NCBI RefSeq assembly: GCF_019279795.1
Contig: NC_056730.1
Span: 610,669,541 to 610,733,540, forward strand
Source: Protopterus annectens
Taxonomy: Eukaryota; Chordata; Ceratodontiformes; Protopteridae
DNA length: 64,000 nucleotides
Reading direction: 5' to 3'
The notes under the pieces are model-generated. The model saw only the letters and a list, made by a program, of their open reading frames with translations. It was not told the origin of the DNA and did not search any database. A program made the position numbers and the translations under genes. Shown here one piece after another: positions 24,221-35,282 of the stretch (its first letter is position 1; every line of letters starts with the position of its first letter).

Positions 24221-25890
24221 TATTTTAAAATCTGCACTTAAAGTTACATTTTAGTCGAATTTGATTGAAAGTTTGCTTGTTTGTTTGTTTAATTTAACTG
24301 TGGAGGCTGCCCACTAAAGTGTGCTAGCCTGTGTAACTAATTTATCACTGTTTCTGCATTTTCTGTGTGTTTCTACCAAAAAAACAAAAAAATAATCCTT
24401 GTTTTCCCGCCTCTCCTCGACTAGTTTAGACCAGTTTACAGGCATTGCTGTATTCTGGGCTGTGGTGTAGTTCCTGTGTTGTCCATTACCTTACTTGGAT
24501 AGAAGGAAGTTTCTTTGCTCACCAGTGGGAGTGGGGAACCTTGAGCAGCCTACCTGTCCCTGTAGGAAGTGACCTCAGCACAAGAAGCTGTAGTAATTGG
24601 TTGTTTTGGACCATTTCTAGCTCTTTTGTAGTTCACTGTTTAAAATCCGTCTCTGGGCGTTTTTTTCTGGCTATGCTGCTCAGACAAGCTCCTCGTGGTT
24701 CTGCAGAGTGGTCCTAGCAGCAGGGAACTCAGAAAAGTGACTACTTTCTGGATTTAAGTATCTTTGCTTTTTTTTCACTTGGAATAGCTTCTGTAGCTTA
24801 CCCTGAACTAGCTTGAACTGTTTTTTAACTGTTTGCTGCATTATTTTAAAATCTGCACTTAAAGTTACATTTTAGTCGAATTTGATCGAAAGTTTGTTTG
24901 TTTGTTTGTTTAATTTAACTGTGGAGGATGCCCACTAAAGTGTGCTAGCCTGTGTAACTAATTTATCACTGTTTCTGCATTTTCTGTGTGTTTCTACCAA
25001 AAAAACAATCCTTGTTTTCCCGCCTCTCCTCGACTAGTTTAGACCAGTTTACAGGCATTGCTGTATTCTGGGCTGTGGTGTAGTTCCTGTGTTGTCCATT
25101 ACCTTACTTGGATAGAAGGAAGTTTCTTTGCTCACCAGTGGGAGTGGGGAGCCTTGAGCAGCCTACCTGTCCCTGTAGGAAGTGACCTCAGCACAAGAAG
25201 CTGTAGTAATTGGTTGTTTTGGACCATTTCTAGCTCTTTTGTAGTTCACTGTTTAAAATCCGCCTCTGGGCATTTTTTTCTGGCTATACTGCTCAGACAA
25301 GCTCCTTGTGGTTCTGCAGAGTGGTCCTAACAGCAGGGAACTCAGAAAAGCGACTACTTTCTTGATTTAAGTATCTTTGCTTTTTTTTCACTTGGAATAG
25401 CTTCTGTAGCTTACCCTGAACTAGCTTGAACTGCTTTTTAACTGTTTGGTGCATTATTTTAAAATCTGCACTTAAAGTTACATTTTAGTCGAATTTGATC
25501 GAAAGTGTGTTTGTTTGTTTGTTTGTTTGTTTAATTTAACTGTGGAGGCTGCCCACTAAAGTGTGCTAGCCTGTGTAACTAATTTATCACTGTTTCTGCA
25601 TTTTCTGTGTGTTTCTACCAAAAAAACAAAAAAATAATCCTTGTTTTCCCGCCTCTCCTCGACTAGTTTAGACCAGTTTACAGGCATTGCTGTATTCTGG
25701 GCTGTGGTGTAGTTCCTGTGTTGTCCATTACCTTACTTGGATAGAAGGAAGTTTCTTTGCTTACCAGTGGGAGTGGGGAGCCTTGAGCAGCCTACCTGTC
25801 CCTGTAGGAAGTGACCTCAGCACAAGAAGCTGTAGTAATTGGTTGTTTTGGACCATTTCTAGCTCTTTTGTAGTTCACTGTTTAAAATCC
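24221..25890 (+). repeat. Three ~615-bp tandem 5' monomers of LINE C
   Basis: Units start at about 24221, 24842 and 25455, each beginning TATTTTAAAATCTGCACTT and very similar to each other. The third runs into unique leader. Each monomer contains an open frame of about 90 codons that only reflects the repeat. By analogy with monomer-driven LINEs they are probably promoter units. Confidence 0.85.
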
Positions 25891-26171
25891 ACGTTTGCAC
25901 AGCTTTGCGCGGTTGTGCACATAGCGCAGCGCCGGTTAAACAAGGTTAAACTTTTTCTGGCTCCGCCAAGTCTGCTCTTCAAATTTTCCCTTAAGGAAGC
26001 TCTACTCTTAGCATAACCAGACTACTCAATATATTACAAGCCTAGCACTTGTTCTCAATACTTCTCTACTAAGTAAGCACTCTTGTACTAAGTAAAGCAC
26101 TACATCTACTTACCACCCCTGTGAATATCCACTTCTCTTAAAGGTACAACACTCCCTTATACTGTTCTAGC

Positions 26172-27125
26172 ATGTCGAGTGGTAGATTACTGGCGTCGTC
26201 TCCAATTCAGCTGGTCAATCTGGGTATCTTGAGACAATGCTACAATTGTCTCATGTACACAGACAACCCTCTCCTCCTCCCAACAAACACAAATACATGT
26301 GAGAGATGCAACTATATAGCCAAACTGGAGGCTGAACTCTCTCAACTCAGGGCTGGCATGACCAGACAGGAGGAGATGGCAACCACACACACAAAAATCC
26401 CAGTCCCACATAGACCTACCACAACTGCAAACCAAACACATAAAAACACAAAGACATACTCGGAGGCTCTAATAAAAAACTTACCAAAACAACAGAGGCT
26501 CCCAAAGCAGACATCCAAAATCCACCACCTCAAAACAAAACACATGCAACACATACTTCAATAAATCAGTGTGTCAACCAATCACAGCCCTTAAGGCCAA
26601 ACACCTTGCCTGATACACTAGTAATAGGTGACTCTATAGTCAGACACACTGATGTCCCGCTGACCAGGCTGAACAAGGAGAAGGTGACTGTGAGCTGTCT
26701 ATCAGGAGCTAGGATCCGCCACATAACACACGCACTCAAGTCACTCCAAAGCAAGTACAAATATGACTCCGTCATTGTCCATGCTGGTGTGAATGACCTG
26801 AGATGTACCTCCCTGGACTACATGAAAAGAGACATAGAGGAGCTCTCCGATTATGTAGCCCAGGCTGGTATGACCCTGACCCTGAGCAGCATCTTGCCCT
26901 CACCAAGAATGATACCACAATACAAAGACAAGATGATCAGCTTTAACAATTGGCTCAAGTACTGGTGTCATTATAAGGGGATCCAATGTCTGTCTGCCTG
27001 GGATGACATGTTGGACAAGCCACGCTGCTTCGCAAGGGATGGCTTACACCTGTCACCACTGGGCTTCCGGATATTGGCTAAGGCTCTTGCCACCCCCATA
27101 GTGCCTTTTTTAGGCAAGGCTCAAA
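26172..27125 (+). pseudogene. LINE C ORF1: zinc ribbon, coiled coil, SGNH esterase
   Basis: Starts MSSGRLLASS. Residues 18-45 contain CYNC...CERC (zinc-ribbon-like), followed by a short heptad-like helix (KLEAELSQLRAG) and a Lys/Pro/Thr-rich linker. A frameshift near 26565 separates this from the esterase (26606 onward), where all SGNH hallmarks are present: GDSIVRH with the Ser nucleophile, GVND, and DGLHLS with the Asp and His. Esterase-bearing ORF1 proteins are known in CR1/L2-group LINEs; the substrate is not established. The T TTT TTA heptamer (27106-27112) is retained, but a 17-bp deletion after it, relative to LINE A, puts ORF1 and ORF2 in the same frame here. Confidence 0.85.
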
Positions 27126-28545
27126 AGACAAACAAAAATGGAAAAAAACTAAGGGTAATGCTGCTCAACACCAGAAGTCTAAATCTCAAGATGCAGGCAC
27201 TTGATGCACTCCTCAGCATGGAGAACATCGACGTCTGTGCAGTAACTGAAACCTGGTTCAAGGCTCCTGAGAGCACCCCAGCACTACCAGGTTATACCTC
27301 GTATCATGCTTTTCGGCTCCAAAACCCGGGCTGAACCACAAAGGGAGGGGGAGTGTCCATATTCATCAAGGACACCCACACCTCCAGGTTAGTAGCAACA
27401 CATGAAGCATCAGAGACCATACAGGTGCAACTAACCATAGGCAAAACTGCTATACAACTGGTAGCATGTTACAGACCACCCTCCCAATCTCAAGAACCGC
27501 ACTCAGCCTTCCTGAAGACATTGGAGGATATGAATGTATCACAAAATACCATCATACTGGGAGACTTCAACTACCCAAACATAGATTGGGTACATTATTC
27601 TAGCCCTAATACCCTAGCCCAAAGGTTCCTGGAATTCATAAATTCAAATGCACTGGAACAACTAGTCACCTCTCCCACTAGGGAAGATAATATACTAGAC
27701 CTGATCATCACAAACATGGGGACAAAATGCTCCACACCGGAAGTATACCCCTCACTAGTGAGATCTGACAACAAACTAATCACCCTGGATATACATATCC
27801 CACCTCCACCCCCCACCACAAAAGACCACAGTGAAAAACTTCTCAAAAGCAGACTTCACTCTTCTTAAGACTGAGATGGTATCCTTTAAGCCCACTGTGC
27901 CAGTGGATACCACATCCCACAATGCCGAATCCTTCACAAATGCTTTCTATGGACATCTCCAAGAATGCATGGATCATGCAATCCCAAACAAATCCAAGCC
28001 CCTCTCCACCAAAGGTAAGCGTCCTGTCTGGTGGACCTCAGCCATAAACAAATTGTGTAACAAAAGAAGGAAGCTACTGCACGTCAGAGCAAAATCCCAT
28101 GAAGGGAAGACATCTCTGATCAACATTAGCAGAAAACTACGTTCTCTCATAAAAACATCCAAGGCCAACTTTGAGAGAAAAATCGCTAAGGACACTAAAC
28201 ATAACCACAAAGCCTTCTTCAGCTATGTTAGAAACCTGGTGAAACCCTCAGATATGCTCAGAGTTGGTTCACAACAACAAAAATACACTGAACCCACAGA
28301 TATTGCCAACATTCTGGCTGACAGGTTCAGTGCAAATTTCTCCCTCCTTCACCCCCAAAAGAAGAAATACTTCTCCCAGCTGAATGTAATCTCCCTGTCA
28401 TCTCAGATGTCCAAGTGAGAACCGCCCTAAACAAAGCAAAAAAACACAGCATCAATGGGACCTGATGGTATCCTGGGTTGCGTGTTACGTGAACTCCAAG
28501 AGGAGCTAAACCCACACATAAAATGCTATTTAACCTTAGCCTTAC
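27126..28545 (+). pseudogene. LINE C ORF2 N-terminal part: APE endonuclease and linker
   Basis: Endonuclease blocks: LLNTRSLNLK, VTETWFK, VACYRPPSQ, GDFNYPNIDW, LDLIITNM and VRSDNKLITLDI. The catalytic SDH is SDN in this copy, so activity would be impaired even without the stop at 27332-27334. The linker (KRPVWWTSAINKL...FFSYVRNL) is read in another frame from about 27831. A further frame change leads into the RT. Upstream the frame is continuous with the esterase because of the 17-bp deletion. Confidence 0.8.
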
Positions 28546-29952
28546 TTGGGATATGTACCTGAACACTGGCGTGCAGCAACAGTGGTCCCACTCCACAAGG
28601 GGGGTGCCTCTACAGACCCTGGAAACTACCGCCCCATAAGCTTAACCAGCCTGGTCTGCAAAGCTATGGAAAGAATCATTATGGAACTCATAAACAGAGA
28701 AATAGGGGACCTACAGACACTTGACCCCACCCAGTTCGGCTTTGTAAAGGGCAGATCCTGCCTTTTAAACCTGGTTGACTTTTTCGAAACAGTCACTAGA
28801 GCCATTGATGAGGGCAAAGCAGTCCATACAGCATACCTGGACTTGGCTAAGGCCTTCGACACAATACCCCACTCAGGCATCATAGATAAGCTCAACAGCT
28901 TAAAAGTAAACCCTTATGTCACTAGATGGGTTGCAAACTGGCTAAAGGACAGAACCCATAAAGTTAAAATCGCTGGAGCAATGTCAGACTCAAAGCCAGT
29001 CACAAGTGGTGTCCCACAGGGATCTGTCCTGGGGCCCCTCTTGTTTGGCATTTATTTCTCAGATGTTAAAGCAAACATGGGAGGGCTGTGGCTGACAAAG
29101 TTCGCAGATGACTGCAAACTAGGCGCCATAGTCGATACACCAGCAGACATACACATCCTACAAAAAGGCCTCACAGAAACGGACAACTGGTGCCGGAGTC
29201 ATGGCCTTAAACTAAATGCCAAAAAATGTATAGTCATCCCCTTTGGGAAAAACAAAGTACCCACAAATTATCACATAGACAGCAACCCACTGAGTACGGA
29301 AAAAGTAATCAGAAACCTAGGGACCCAAGTCGACAGCGACCTCTCATTTGACACCCACGTTGCCAAAGTGGTTAGAAAAACATTCTACCTTGCACATCTC
29401 ATCATGAAGGGATTCACATCCAGATCCAAGGTTGTCATTTTACCCCTATATTCCTCCCTCATCAGACCCATGATTGAGTACAATGCCCCATTTGGTATGT
29501 ACCTCACCCGGCATTTGCAACAGCTGGAGAGACCACAAAAGTACCTCACCAAGAGGATCAAGGGTCTCCAACATATGTCTTATTCTGCCAGACTAAAGAA
29601 ACTTCAGCTCTATTCAGTAGCATACCGCCTGCTCAGAGGTGATCTCTGCCTGACGTACAAGGCCATGTCCAATCAGGATCTGATGGACATGCTCCACCTC
29701 AAAAAATCCAAATCCATCAGGACCACGAGAGCTAAAGACTTAAACCTCGGCACAAGTATGAATAGGACATGCTGGACGGATAGATTCATAGCCCAGAGGC
29801 TTCCCATGCTTTGGAACAAGATCCCAGTTTGTATTAGGCAGAGCCCCTCACTGACTCTCTTCAAGAGAAATCTTGATGAGTGGATGGGAGATCGTAAGTT
29901 TACCCCAGGGGTCACATCTGTGTCACTGCTAGACAGGGGCACAGTAAACTAA
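28546..29952 (+). CDS. LINE C ORF2 reverse transcriptase domain, uninterrupted
   Basis: An unbroken frame of 468 codons covering the RT and the C-terminal domain of ORF2; in the living element it would be part of a longer protein. Blocks in order: GNYRPISLTSLVCKAMERII (residues about 26-46), TQFGFVKGRSCLLNLVDFF, AYLDLAKAFDTIPHSG (first catalytic Asp), TSGVPQGSVLGPLLFGIYFS, LTKFADDCKLG near residue 188 (catalytic Asp pair), LKLNAKKC, LGTQVDSDLSF and the post-RT HLQQLERPQKYLTKRI. The enzyme copies LINE RNA at a nicked target site. The listed start is only the first in-frame start codon after a frameshift, not a biological start. Confidence 0.85.
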   Translation: MGYVPEHWRAATVVPLHKGGASTDPGNYRPISLTSLVCKAMERIIMELINREIGDLQTLDPTQFGFVKGRSCLLNLVDFFETVTRAIDEGKAVHTAYLDLAKAFDTIPHSGIIDKLNSLKVNPYVTRWVANWLKDRTHKVKIAGAMSDSKPVTSGVPQGSVLGPLLFGIYFSDVKANMGGLWLTKFADDCKLGAIVDTPADIHILQKGLTETDNWCRSHGLKLNAKKCIVIPFGKNKVPTNYHIDSNPLSTEKVIRNLGTQVDSDLSFDTHVAKVVRKTFYLAHLIMKGFTSRSKVVILPLYSSLIRPMIEYNAPFGMYLTRHLQQLERPQKYLTKRIKGLQHMSYSARLKKLQLYSVAYRLLRGDLCLTYKAMSNQDLMDMLHLKKSKSIRTTRAKDLNLGTSMNRTCWTDRFIAQRLPMLWNKIPVCIRQSPSLTLFKRNLDEWMGDRKFTPGVTSVSLLDRGTVN

Positions 29953-30125
29953 TTCTATTATATAAGGGGACCTTCATTGTGTCACTACTAGACAGAGGCA
30001 CAGTATTTTAAATTTATTCTGTACATTTTTTCTACCATTTCATGGGGTGGCAAAAGCCACATCACTATGGCTAGGCTTACAAATGCCCCAGGGCAGATAG
30101 CCTAGTACTATACTATGAAACTATG
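29953..30125 (+). promoter_or_regulatory. LINE C 3' end: hairpin and short-repeat tail
   Basis: After a GGGGTGGCAAAAGCC block comes a hairpin, CTAGGCT (30071-30077) pairing with AGCCTAG (30099-30105), with an inner GCCC/GGGC pairing. It ends in CTATGAAA repeats. The same structure ends LINE A (3801-3835) and LINE F (61437-61471) and is carried by the two SINEs. It is probably the RT recognition site. Confidence 0.65.
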
Positions 30126-30129
30126 AAAC

Positions 30130-30320
30130 TAAAGAAGACCCTTCAAAATAAGTGTGCTGCATCTATCAGCTAATGCCCTTTAATTAAAAGCAGCACAAAC
30201 AGAGCAGTTGATGTTTAGATGAGCTGCTCTGAGATAATATATGCACACTTTGTGGGCATCCAAGTTAAGTATTTTGTGCCCACGAGAAGTGCATTTTTTT
30301 AAATCGTCAGCTTGTCAGCC
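30130..30320 (-). pseudogene. DIRS Z gag zinc finger, N-terminal piece
   Basis: Read on the minus strand, one frame gives GHKILNLDAHKVCIYYL and NINCSVCAAF. These align with the DIRS X zinc finger (GHKLSPADGHILCMCL, SAECSVCAGF) and the Y finger (GKQIPHRDYHTLCIPCL). LINE C is inserted directly after it, so this is the displaced N-terminus of the gag at 22395-24205. Confidence 0.65.
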
Positions 30321-30649
30321 ATAATAGTTCAAGACTGGTGCATCAAGAAACAGGTATAAAAGAATAAAACTTTTTTTTTAAAGAAAGAAGAAGTTACCAG
30401 CAATGGTAATAAAGAGTTACCCTGTAATAGAGGGTAGAAAAGATGTAAGGTTATAGAAAGAGGATTACCAACTATGGTAAAAAGAGACTATACTATAATC
30501 AAATATAGTAACTAGTCTGATATAGATAAAACAGTCTGAAAGCTAGGAGGGAGGTTGTAGAAAGAAAAGAGTAGAATATTAGACAAAATATGTAACTTTC
30601 ACGTACAAAAACTTGTCAAAAACACTTGAGAGAAAGACCTTACATCTGA

Positions 30650-30795
30650 GCACAATGGCAGCAAGAGAATGGACTAGGGCATTATGGGCACAGAGAGGAG
30701 CTAGAGAGTTGGATCCAAAGTATCAAGTATGTGGTCGAGGATCAGATCTGTAACCCCATTCATCAAGGAAGAATGAAAAAGGGCAACATCAGATT
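30650..30795. repeat. DIRS Z inverted terminal repeat, 5' side
   Basis: This is the inverted partner of 16789-16975. It ends at about 30795 in AACATCAGATT, which is repeated in the ICR at 17135-17235. Confidence 0.7.
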
Positions 30796-32403
30796 GTTTT
30801 ATTTAGTCTCTGCAACTCTGTAAATCAAATCAAGTTTTACTTCACACTGGACAAAATGGAAGGTCAGCCTCCTTGTCTGCCCTCTGTTGTCTGCCTCATA
30901 GTGTTACACATCCCAAAGGAGTGTAGCAACCACCTGATGGTTACAGATAATGAACTCTTACCAAACATGACTAACTTTGTTTGTGAGAAATTAAAAGATT
31001 TGGAGGCCTCACTGTCATAAAGAATTACCAGCTGTGATCACTCTATTAAGAAACCACACACTGTGTATGCAGCCTTGACACATAATATAAAGCTAAACAG
31101 GGATGCTGTAAGAAATCCTTACGTGAGAGTTCTAGACCCATAGATTTCAGCAATAATATCTCACCTTTGACAGAGTCACTGTAAGAGAGAAGGCCTCATT
31201 TTCAGTACTTCAGGCCACTCCATGAACCAAAATGTTTTTGTGATTGATAACGCGAAAGTTAGACAGATTCTTTACTCACTAAACTGGACAAAGACAGGGG
31301 TGGCAGTGAGTTGTCTTTCAGGTGTTAGGATCTCATTCATATCAAGGGCTCTTAGGACCCTTTAAGCAAGTATAACTACAGCATGGTAGTTGTGCATAAA
31401 AGGATGAATGACTTAAGGCAAAAAAATCTGCGGGAGTTGCAGAGAGTCACGTCTGAGCTCTCCATGCATGTCTCAAATACAGACATGACCCTGATACCTA
31501 ACAGAATACTCTCTTTTTCGTGAATGATCCCTTGGTACTAAAAGAAAAAGATGATTGTCTTCAACAATTAGTTAACTAATTAGTGTTATTCTTGGGGATT
31601 CCTTATGTGTCAGTATGGAGCAAGTTACTTGACAGTCTTATGTGTGTGCAGGGGATGGTCTTCATCTCTTGTTAAGACTTTCATATACTGGTTAAAGCCC
31701 TTGCTGCTGCTACAGTGCCTTTTTTGGCAATGTTCAGTTAATAAGCATTCCAGTGTTGCAAATGTATCAATATCAAATCAAGGTGAAATGAAGGTGTCTC
31801 TGTTCAGTGCCAGAGGTTTAAAAACAAGGTTGGTCCTTGAGGAGCTCCTGCATTTGTAGGCATTCAGATACAGCATGTGTAATCACTGAAGCATGGTTTA
31901 AATGCCCAGAAGGTAAATCTGTCCATACTTGAGTTTAATGTCTACAGTGCCATGCCTTCGGAACTAATGGCAACTGTGGTGGCATATCCATATTAGTCAG
32001 AGACAATATCACCTAAAGATAGCTTCCCAGAGATCCACAAACAGAACTTATCAAATACCAAATCATATTAAACAAAATCAGCTATGGCACTTTCCTTTAC
32101 TCCAGAAGTTCATGTTAGGACATCATGGATAAACACCCATTAATATGAACACCACCATTCTAGGACACTTTAACTACCCATAAATTGATTGGAGTCCCCA
32201 TACTTGCAATGTAGGATAGGCACAGAAGTTTTTAGGTAATAAATAAAAACTGATTGTTTTTGCTACTAGCCAAACTAGACAACATTACAAAAGTACTTGA
32301 CTTAGTATTTACAGTATCACCTACAACTCTTCTAGTAACTGGTAACCTTTTCTTCAAACTGTAAAACTGCAAAAACACTTTATACTTAGAGCAAACTAAG
32401 AAA
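30796..32403 (+). pseudogene. LINE D, first half: decayed ORF1 and endonuclease
   Basis: An old copy of the same LINE group. From about 30858 one frame gives a decayed zinc-ribbon region with LMVTDNELLPNMTNFVCEKL and LEASLS (family LMYTDNPLLLPTNTNTCERC). Near 31232 lies a decayed esterase block (VFVIDNAKVRQ for VIGDSIVRH), followed by SCLSGVRI. The ORF1/ORF2 junction at about 31720 reads T TTT TTG, and the endonuclease begins VSLFSARGLKTR. The match ends at about 32403, where PLE-0 starts, and resumes at about 52030. Confidence 0.65.
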
Positions 32404-32728
32404 AAGATGCAGAACGCTACTGTATAAACCTACCTTTATTAAACAAAGTTAAGTGCTTTTGTCTGAATGACTGGACTTATTCAGAACTGATTTAAAATCC
32501 ACAATCTTCCTTCTTATATAGCTAAACATATGGTCAGTTAACCAAGTACCATAAATCCTCTATAAAAATGGGAACATGAAGTAATAAAACGTGGAAGTAA
32601 AAAATGCACAAAAAGTATAAGTATAAAAATCTGACCACAATGAAAATATACTCAGATCCTTCATGTCATAAAATGCTGGAACATTAATGTGCTAAACATA
32701 TTTGTCTAAAACCAAATGCAAGTTAAAT
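32404..32728 (-). mobile_element. PLE-0 terminal segment (left piece of the outer Penelope-like element)
   Basis: This segment contains blocks that recur inverted at 51900-52020: GCTACTGTATAAA, TTTAAAATCCACA and CTTCCTTCTTATATAGCTAAACA. On its minus strand it has CTGAATAAGTCCAG and AAAGCACTTAA, the PLE-terminus motif also seen at 20161-20400. It marks one end of a minus-strand PLE that split LINE D. Confidence 0.6.
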
Positions 32729-32746
32729 ACAATCCAAATAAATAAA

Positions 32747-33189
32747 GAATGAAGCACGAGTGCAGGCTGGATGAAAGGAATAAATGAAATTTAATTGAGC
32801 GCTTCCGTCACAATTACAATGACTTCTTCAGAATGACTAAGTCGAACAAAGCCGCATCTTAAATACTTAACATTAATTGGTATAATTAGCATACTTAATT
32901 ATATCCGTCAGAGGTTAAAATTTAAAAAAACGCAGACTGCCTAAAATACTATTTGCAAAACTTGTATGTGTACATCTATATAAATACAGCGTAAACCCCA
33001 TATGGTGAAAAAACGTAAATATTAACATAAATACCAGCTCTTAATGCAAAACATGGGCATATATAAAAAATTAGAAGAATTAGAAAAGAATAAATACATA
33101 ACAGTTGTAATTAGAAAAAAATAAATACATAATAGTTATAATCAACTTCTAATTCGATGTCCATATATATTGGACTATAATACTAAAAA
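32747..33189 (+). repeat. PLE-1 inverted terminal repeat, left arm
   Basis: About 440 bp, matching 36247-36694 in inverse orientation at high identity. Paired blocks include GAATGAAGCACGAGTGCAGG at the outer end and TTGGACTATAATACTAAAA at the inner end. Confidence 0.85.
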
Positions 33190-33287
33190 TGTTACAATAC
33201 AAGCTCTCAGTACAAGGACATTATTATATTAAACGATCATAACGATTTTAAAATCTACAATTTGAGTAGCACCAATGTCACAAAAGA

Positions 33288-35265
33288 ATGGGCAAACCTT
33301 TTCAGAAAGGTTTGAATTTTGTGCCTTCCAAAAAATTCAATTTAGAGAAGATGATATTGGATGTCATGTTGTACACTAGGAAACTGAATCTTAGTGTGAT
33401 GTTTGATGGGACTAATAATACTAATACTCAACCAATAATGTGCAAAAAGACCAGCACATTTAATCCCCCACTACATCACACTATACAGTTATTTTAAGGA
33501 ATGTGTATTAAGGAGATTAGGGACCTCTCTAGAAATAAATGTAGTAACTCCCCCCTCAATCTAATCAAAGATGAAACCACCCTCTTGGATAGTATTTCTA
33601 ATAATACATCCATACAGGTTATGAAGCCCGATAAGGGGGGGAGGGGCGGGTTGGTTGTAATGGACCAGGATTGATACATTGATAATATGTTGGCATCTTT
33701 ATTGGGCGATGGGTATGAACAAGTCTTCCAAAATTAGCTAAATATATCTTATAAGCGAGTAGATATGGTCCTCATGGATTTACTTTTGAACAATCAAATT
33801 AGTGAGATTGAATACAATTTTTGTGGACAAAAATATCCAAGGATCCCGACTATTTTCGGGATCCCAAAAATACATAAGGATATTATTCACCCACCACTAA
33901 GACCTATAGTGGATGGAAAAGGGTCCAAAATAATATCTATAGCTAAATACTTGGACCATCAGTTAAAAAACTGCCTCAGTGAATATACTCGTATTATAAA
34001 AGATTCATTGGATTGCCTAAAGAAGATCAAAAAATATTTTTTTTGGGAAAGATATCATCTTTACTGCTATTGACATCAAGGATTTGTTTAATGTCATACC
34101 TCACTTTGAGGGTATAGAGATGTTTTATGACTTTTTATGCCAACACACAACATTTCCACACTCAAAAATACTTACTTTGAGAACCCACATGGAATTAGTA
34201 TTGGAAAACGGTTTCTTGATGTTTGAGGGTCATCTTTTCAAACAAGTTTCAGGTATCCCAATGGGGGCAGCTTGTGCACCCATTTTTGCAAATGTGGTCC
34301 TGACCCAGTGGGAATTGTCTACACTATTTGTTTCAGAAGGTATAGCACACTGTAGATTTTACGGGCGTTACCTAGATGACATTCTCATCTTGTGGGATGG
34401 CAGTGTTGATCAGTTGTCAGACTTCTTTTTGTTTCTTAACAACAGTACTTCTTTTTTGCAATTCACCATGGACACACACTCTGACTATATCAATTACTTG
34501 GATATCAAAATCAGCAAAGAATACAGTGATCACACATTTTCCTCCACTATCTTCAGAAAGCCTACATACTAGAACTTTCTTTTGCATTTCGAGAGCAGGC
34601 ACCCCCTGCATCAAAAGCGTTCATTAGTAAAGGGTCAGGGGGTTAGACTTGCCCGCATGATAAGCAAATTTGATGAATTTCTAAAGGAAAGGGATGTTTT
34701 ATTGGGTATGTTGACAACAAGAGGCTATCCCAAGGAATTTGTGATACCAATACTTGAAGAAGTAACTAACAAGAGAATAGAAGGACATTTTTACCCATTG
34801 CTTGGACCTGATATTTCCAGATTGTGTGCTCCATTAGACAACAGTGGACTGACAACTGACCATCAGGGATGTTGCAATCATGGTCTGGTTCTTACTTACA
34901 CTTCACACTTCCCCTTGGTTAAGGACATCATTTTTAAAAATTGGTAAATTCTTACCAGTGATGCGACCATCCATAGTAGAGTAGGCAAGGTTCCTATAGT
35001 TATCTACAAAAAGGACACCACTGTTAAAAATGTACTAGAAAAAAATAAAAATAAGAATGACAAGTATGTACCTGGTAGGATGACCAAGTGTGGGCATTGC
35101 ACTCAGTGCAAGTATGTATTAGAAGGTGAAAAAGTTTTTATAAAGGGACATGGATGGATTAGATTTCATCAAAAACACAATTGTGGTACCAAGTATGTAG
35201 TATATGCTGGTATATGCCAGATGTGTTCGAGTTTTTATATAGGAAAAACAAAAAAATGCATTTAG
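33288..35265 (+). pseudogene. PLE-1 reverse transcriptase and start of GIY-YIG domain
   Basis: N-terminal KGLNFVPSKK matches the KGLNFVPGFF of PLE-2. RT blocks: a PDKGG-like block near 33628, FGIPKIHK (about 33862), LRPIVDGKGS, SGIPMGAACAPIFANV (about 34250, family GTAMGASFAPIYAD) and YLDDILI (about 34370) with the catalytic Asp pair. From 35080 a Cys-rich CGHCTQCKY block leads to the endonuclease motif VVYAGICQMCSSFYIGKTKK, a GIY-YIG form with YAG and YIG. PLE RTs are related to telomerase; the endonuclease is thought to nick target DNA. Frameshifts near 34073, 34570 and 34950 kill this copy. Confidence 0.8.
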
Positions 35266-35282
35266 AACATGCATATACCAGC

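Larger units (their letters stand above)
24210..30125 (+). mobile_element. LINE C, near full-length CR1/L2-group element
   Basis: The most complete LINE here: ~615-bp monomers (24221-25890), leader, ORF1 (26172), endonuclease, intact RT and the family 3' end with hairpin and CTATGAAA tail. It lies inside the gag of DIRS Z: the gag zinc finger resumes on the minus strand immediately past its 3' tail. At least four lesions remain: a frameshift near 26565, a stop at 27332-27334, a frameshift near 27830 and another between 28415 and 28545. It is a young but dead copy. Confidence 0.9.
16789..30795 (-). mobile_element. DIRS element Z, containing LINE C and a second insertion
   Basis: A DIRS-type tyrosine-recombinase retrotransposon on the minus strand. 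Order from its 5' end: ITR (30650-30795), gag zinc finger (about 30170-30300), rest of gag (24205-22395), RT/RNase H (21770-20484), recombinase (18480-17240), ICR (about 17135-17235) and ITR (16789-16975). LINE C interrupts gag, and a 1.9-kb block (18490-20410) separates RNase H from the recombinase. All ORFs are broken. The assignment rests on the ITRs, the internal complementary region and the RT-RNase H-recombinase order. Confidence 0.85.

Noticed and set aside
24445..26016. Three similar ~90-codon proteins in tandem
   Set aside because: They are the same stretch of the LINE C 5' monomer repeated; no conserved domain, and the frame is not kept in LINE A.
26606..27334. A novel esterase-endonuclease fusion protein encoded in one frame in LINE C
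   Set aside because: LINE A and B have the two domains in different frames; LINE C has a 17-bp deletion at the junction relative to LINE A, which accidentally fuses them.
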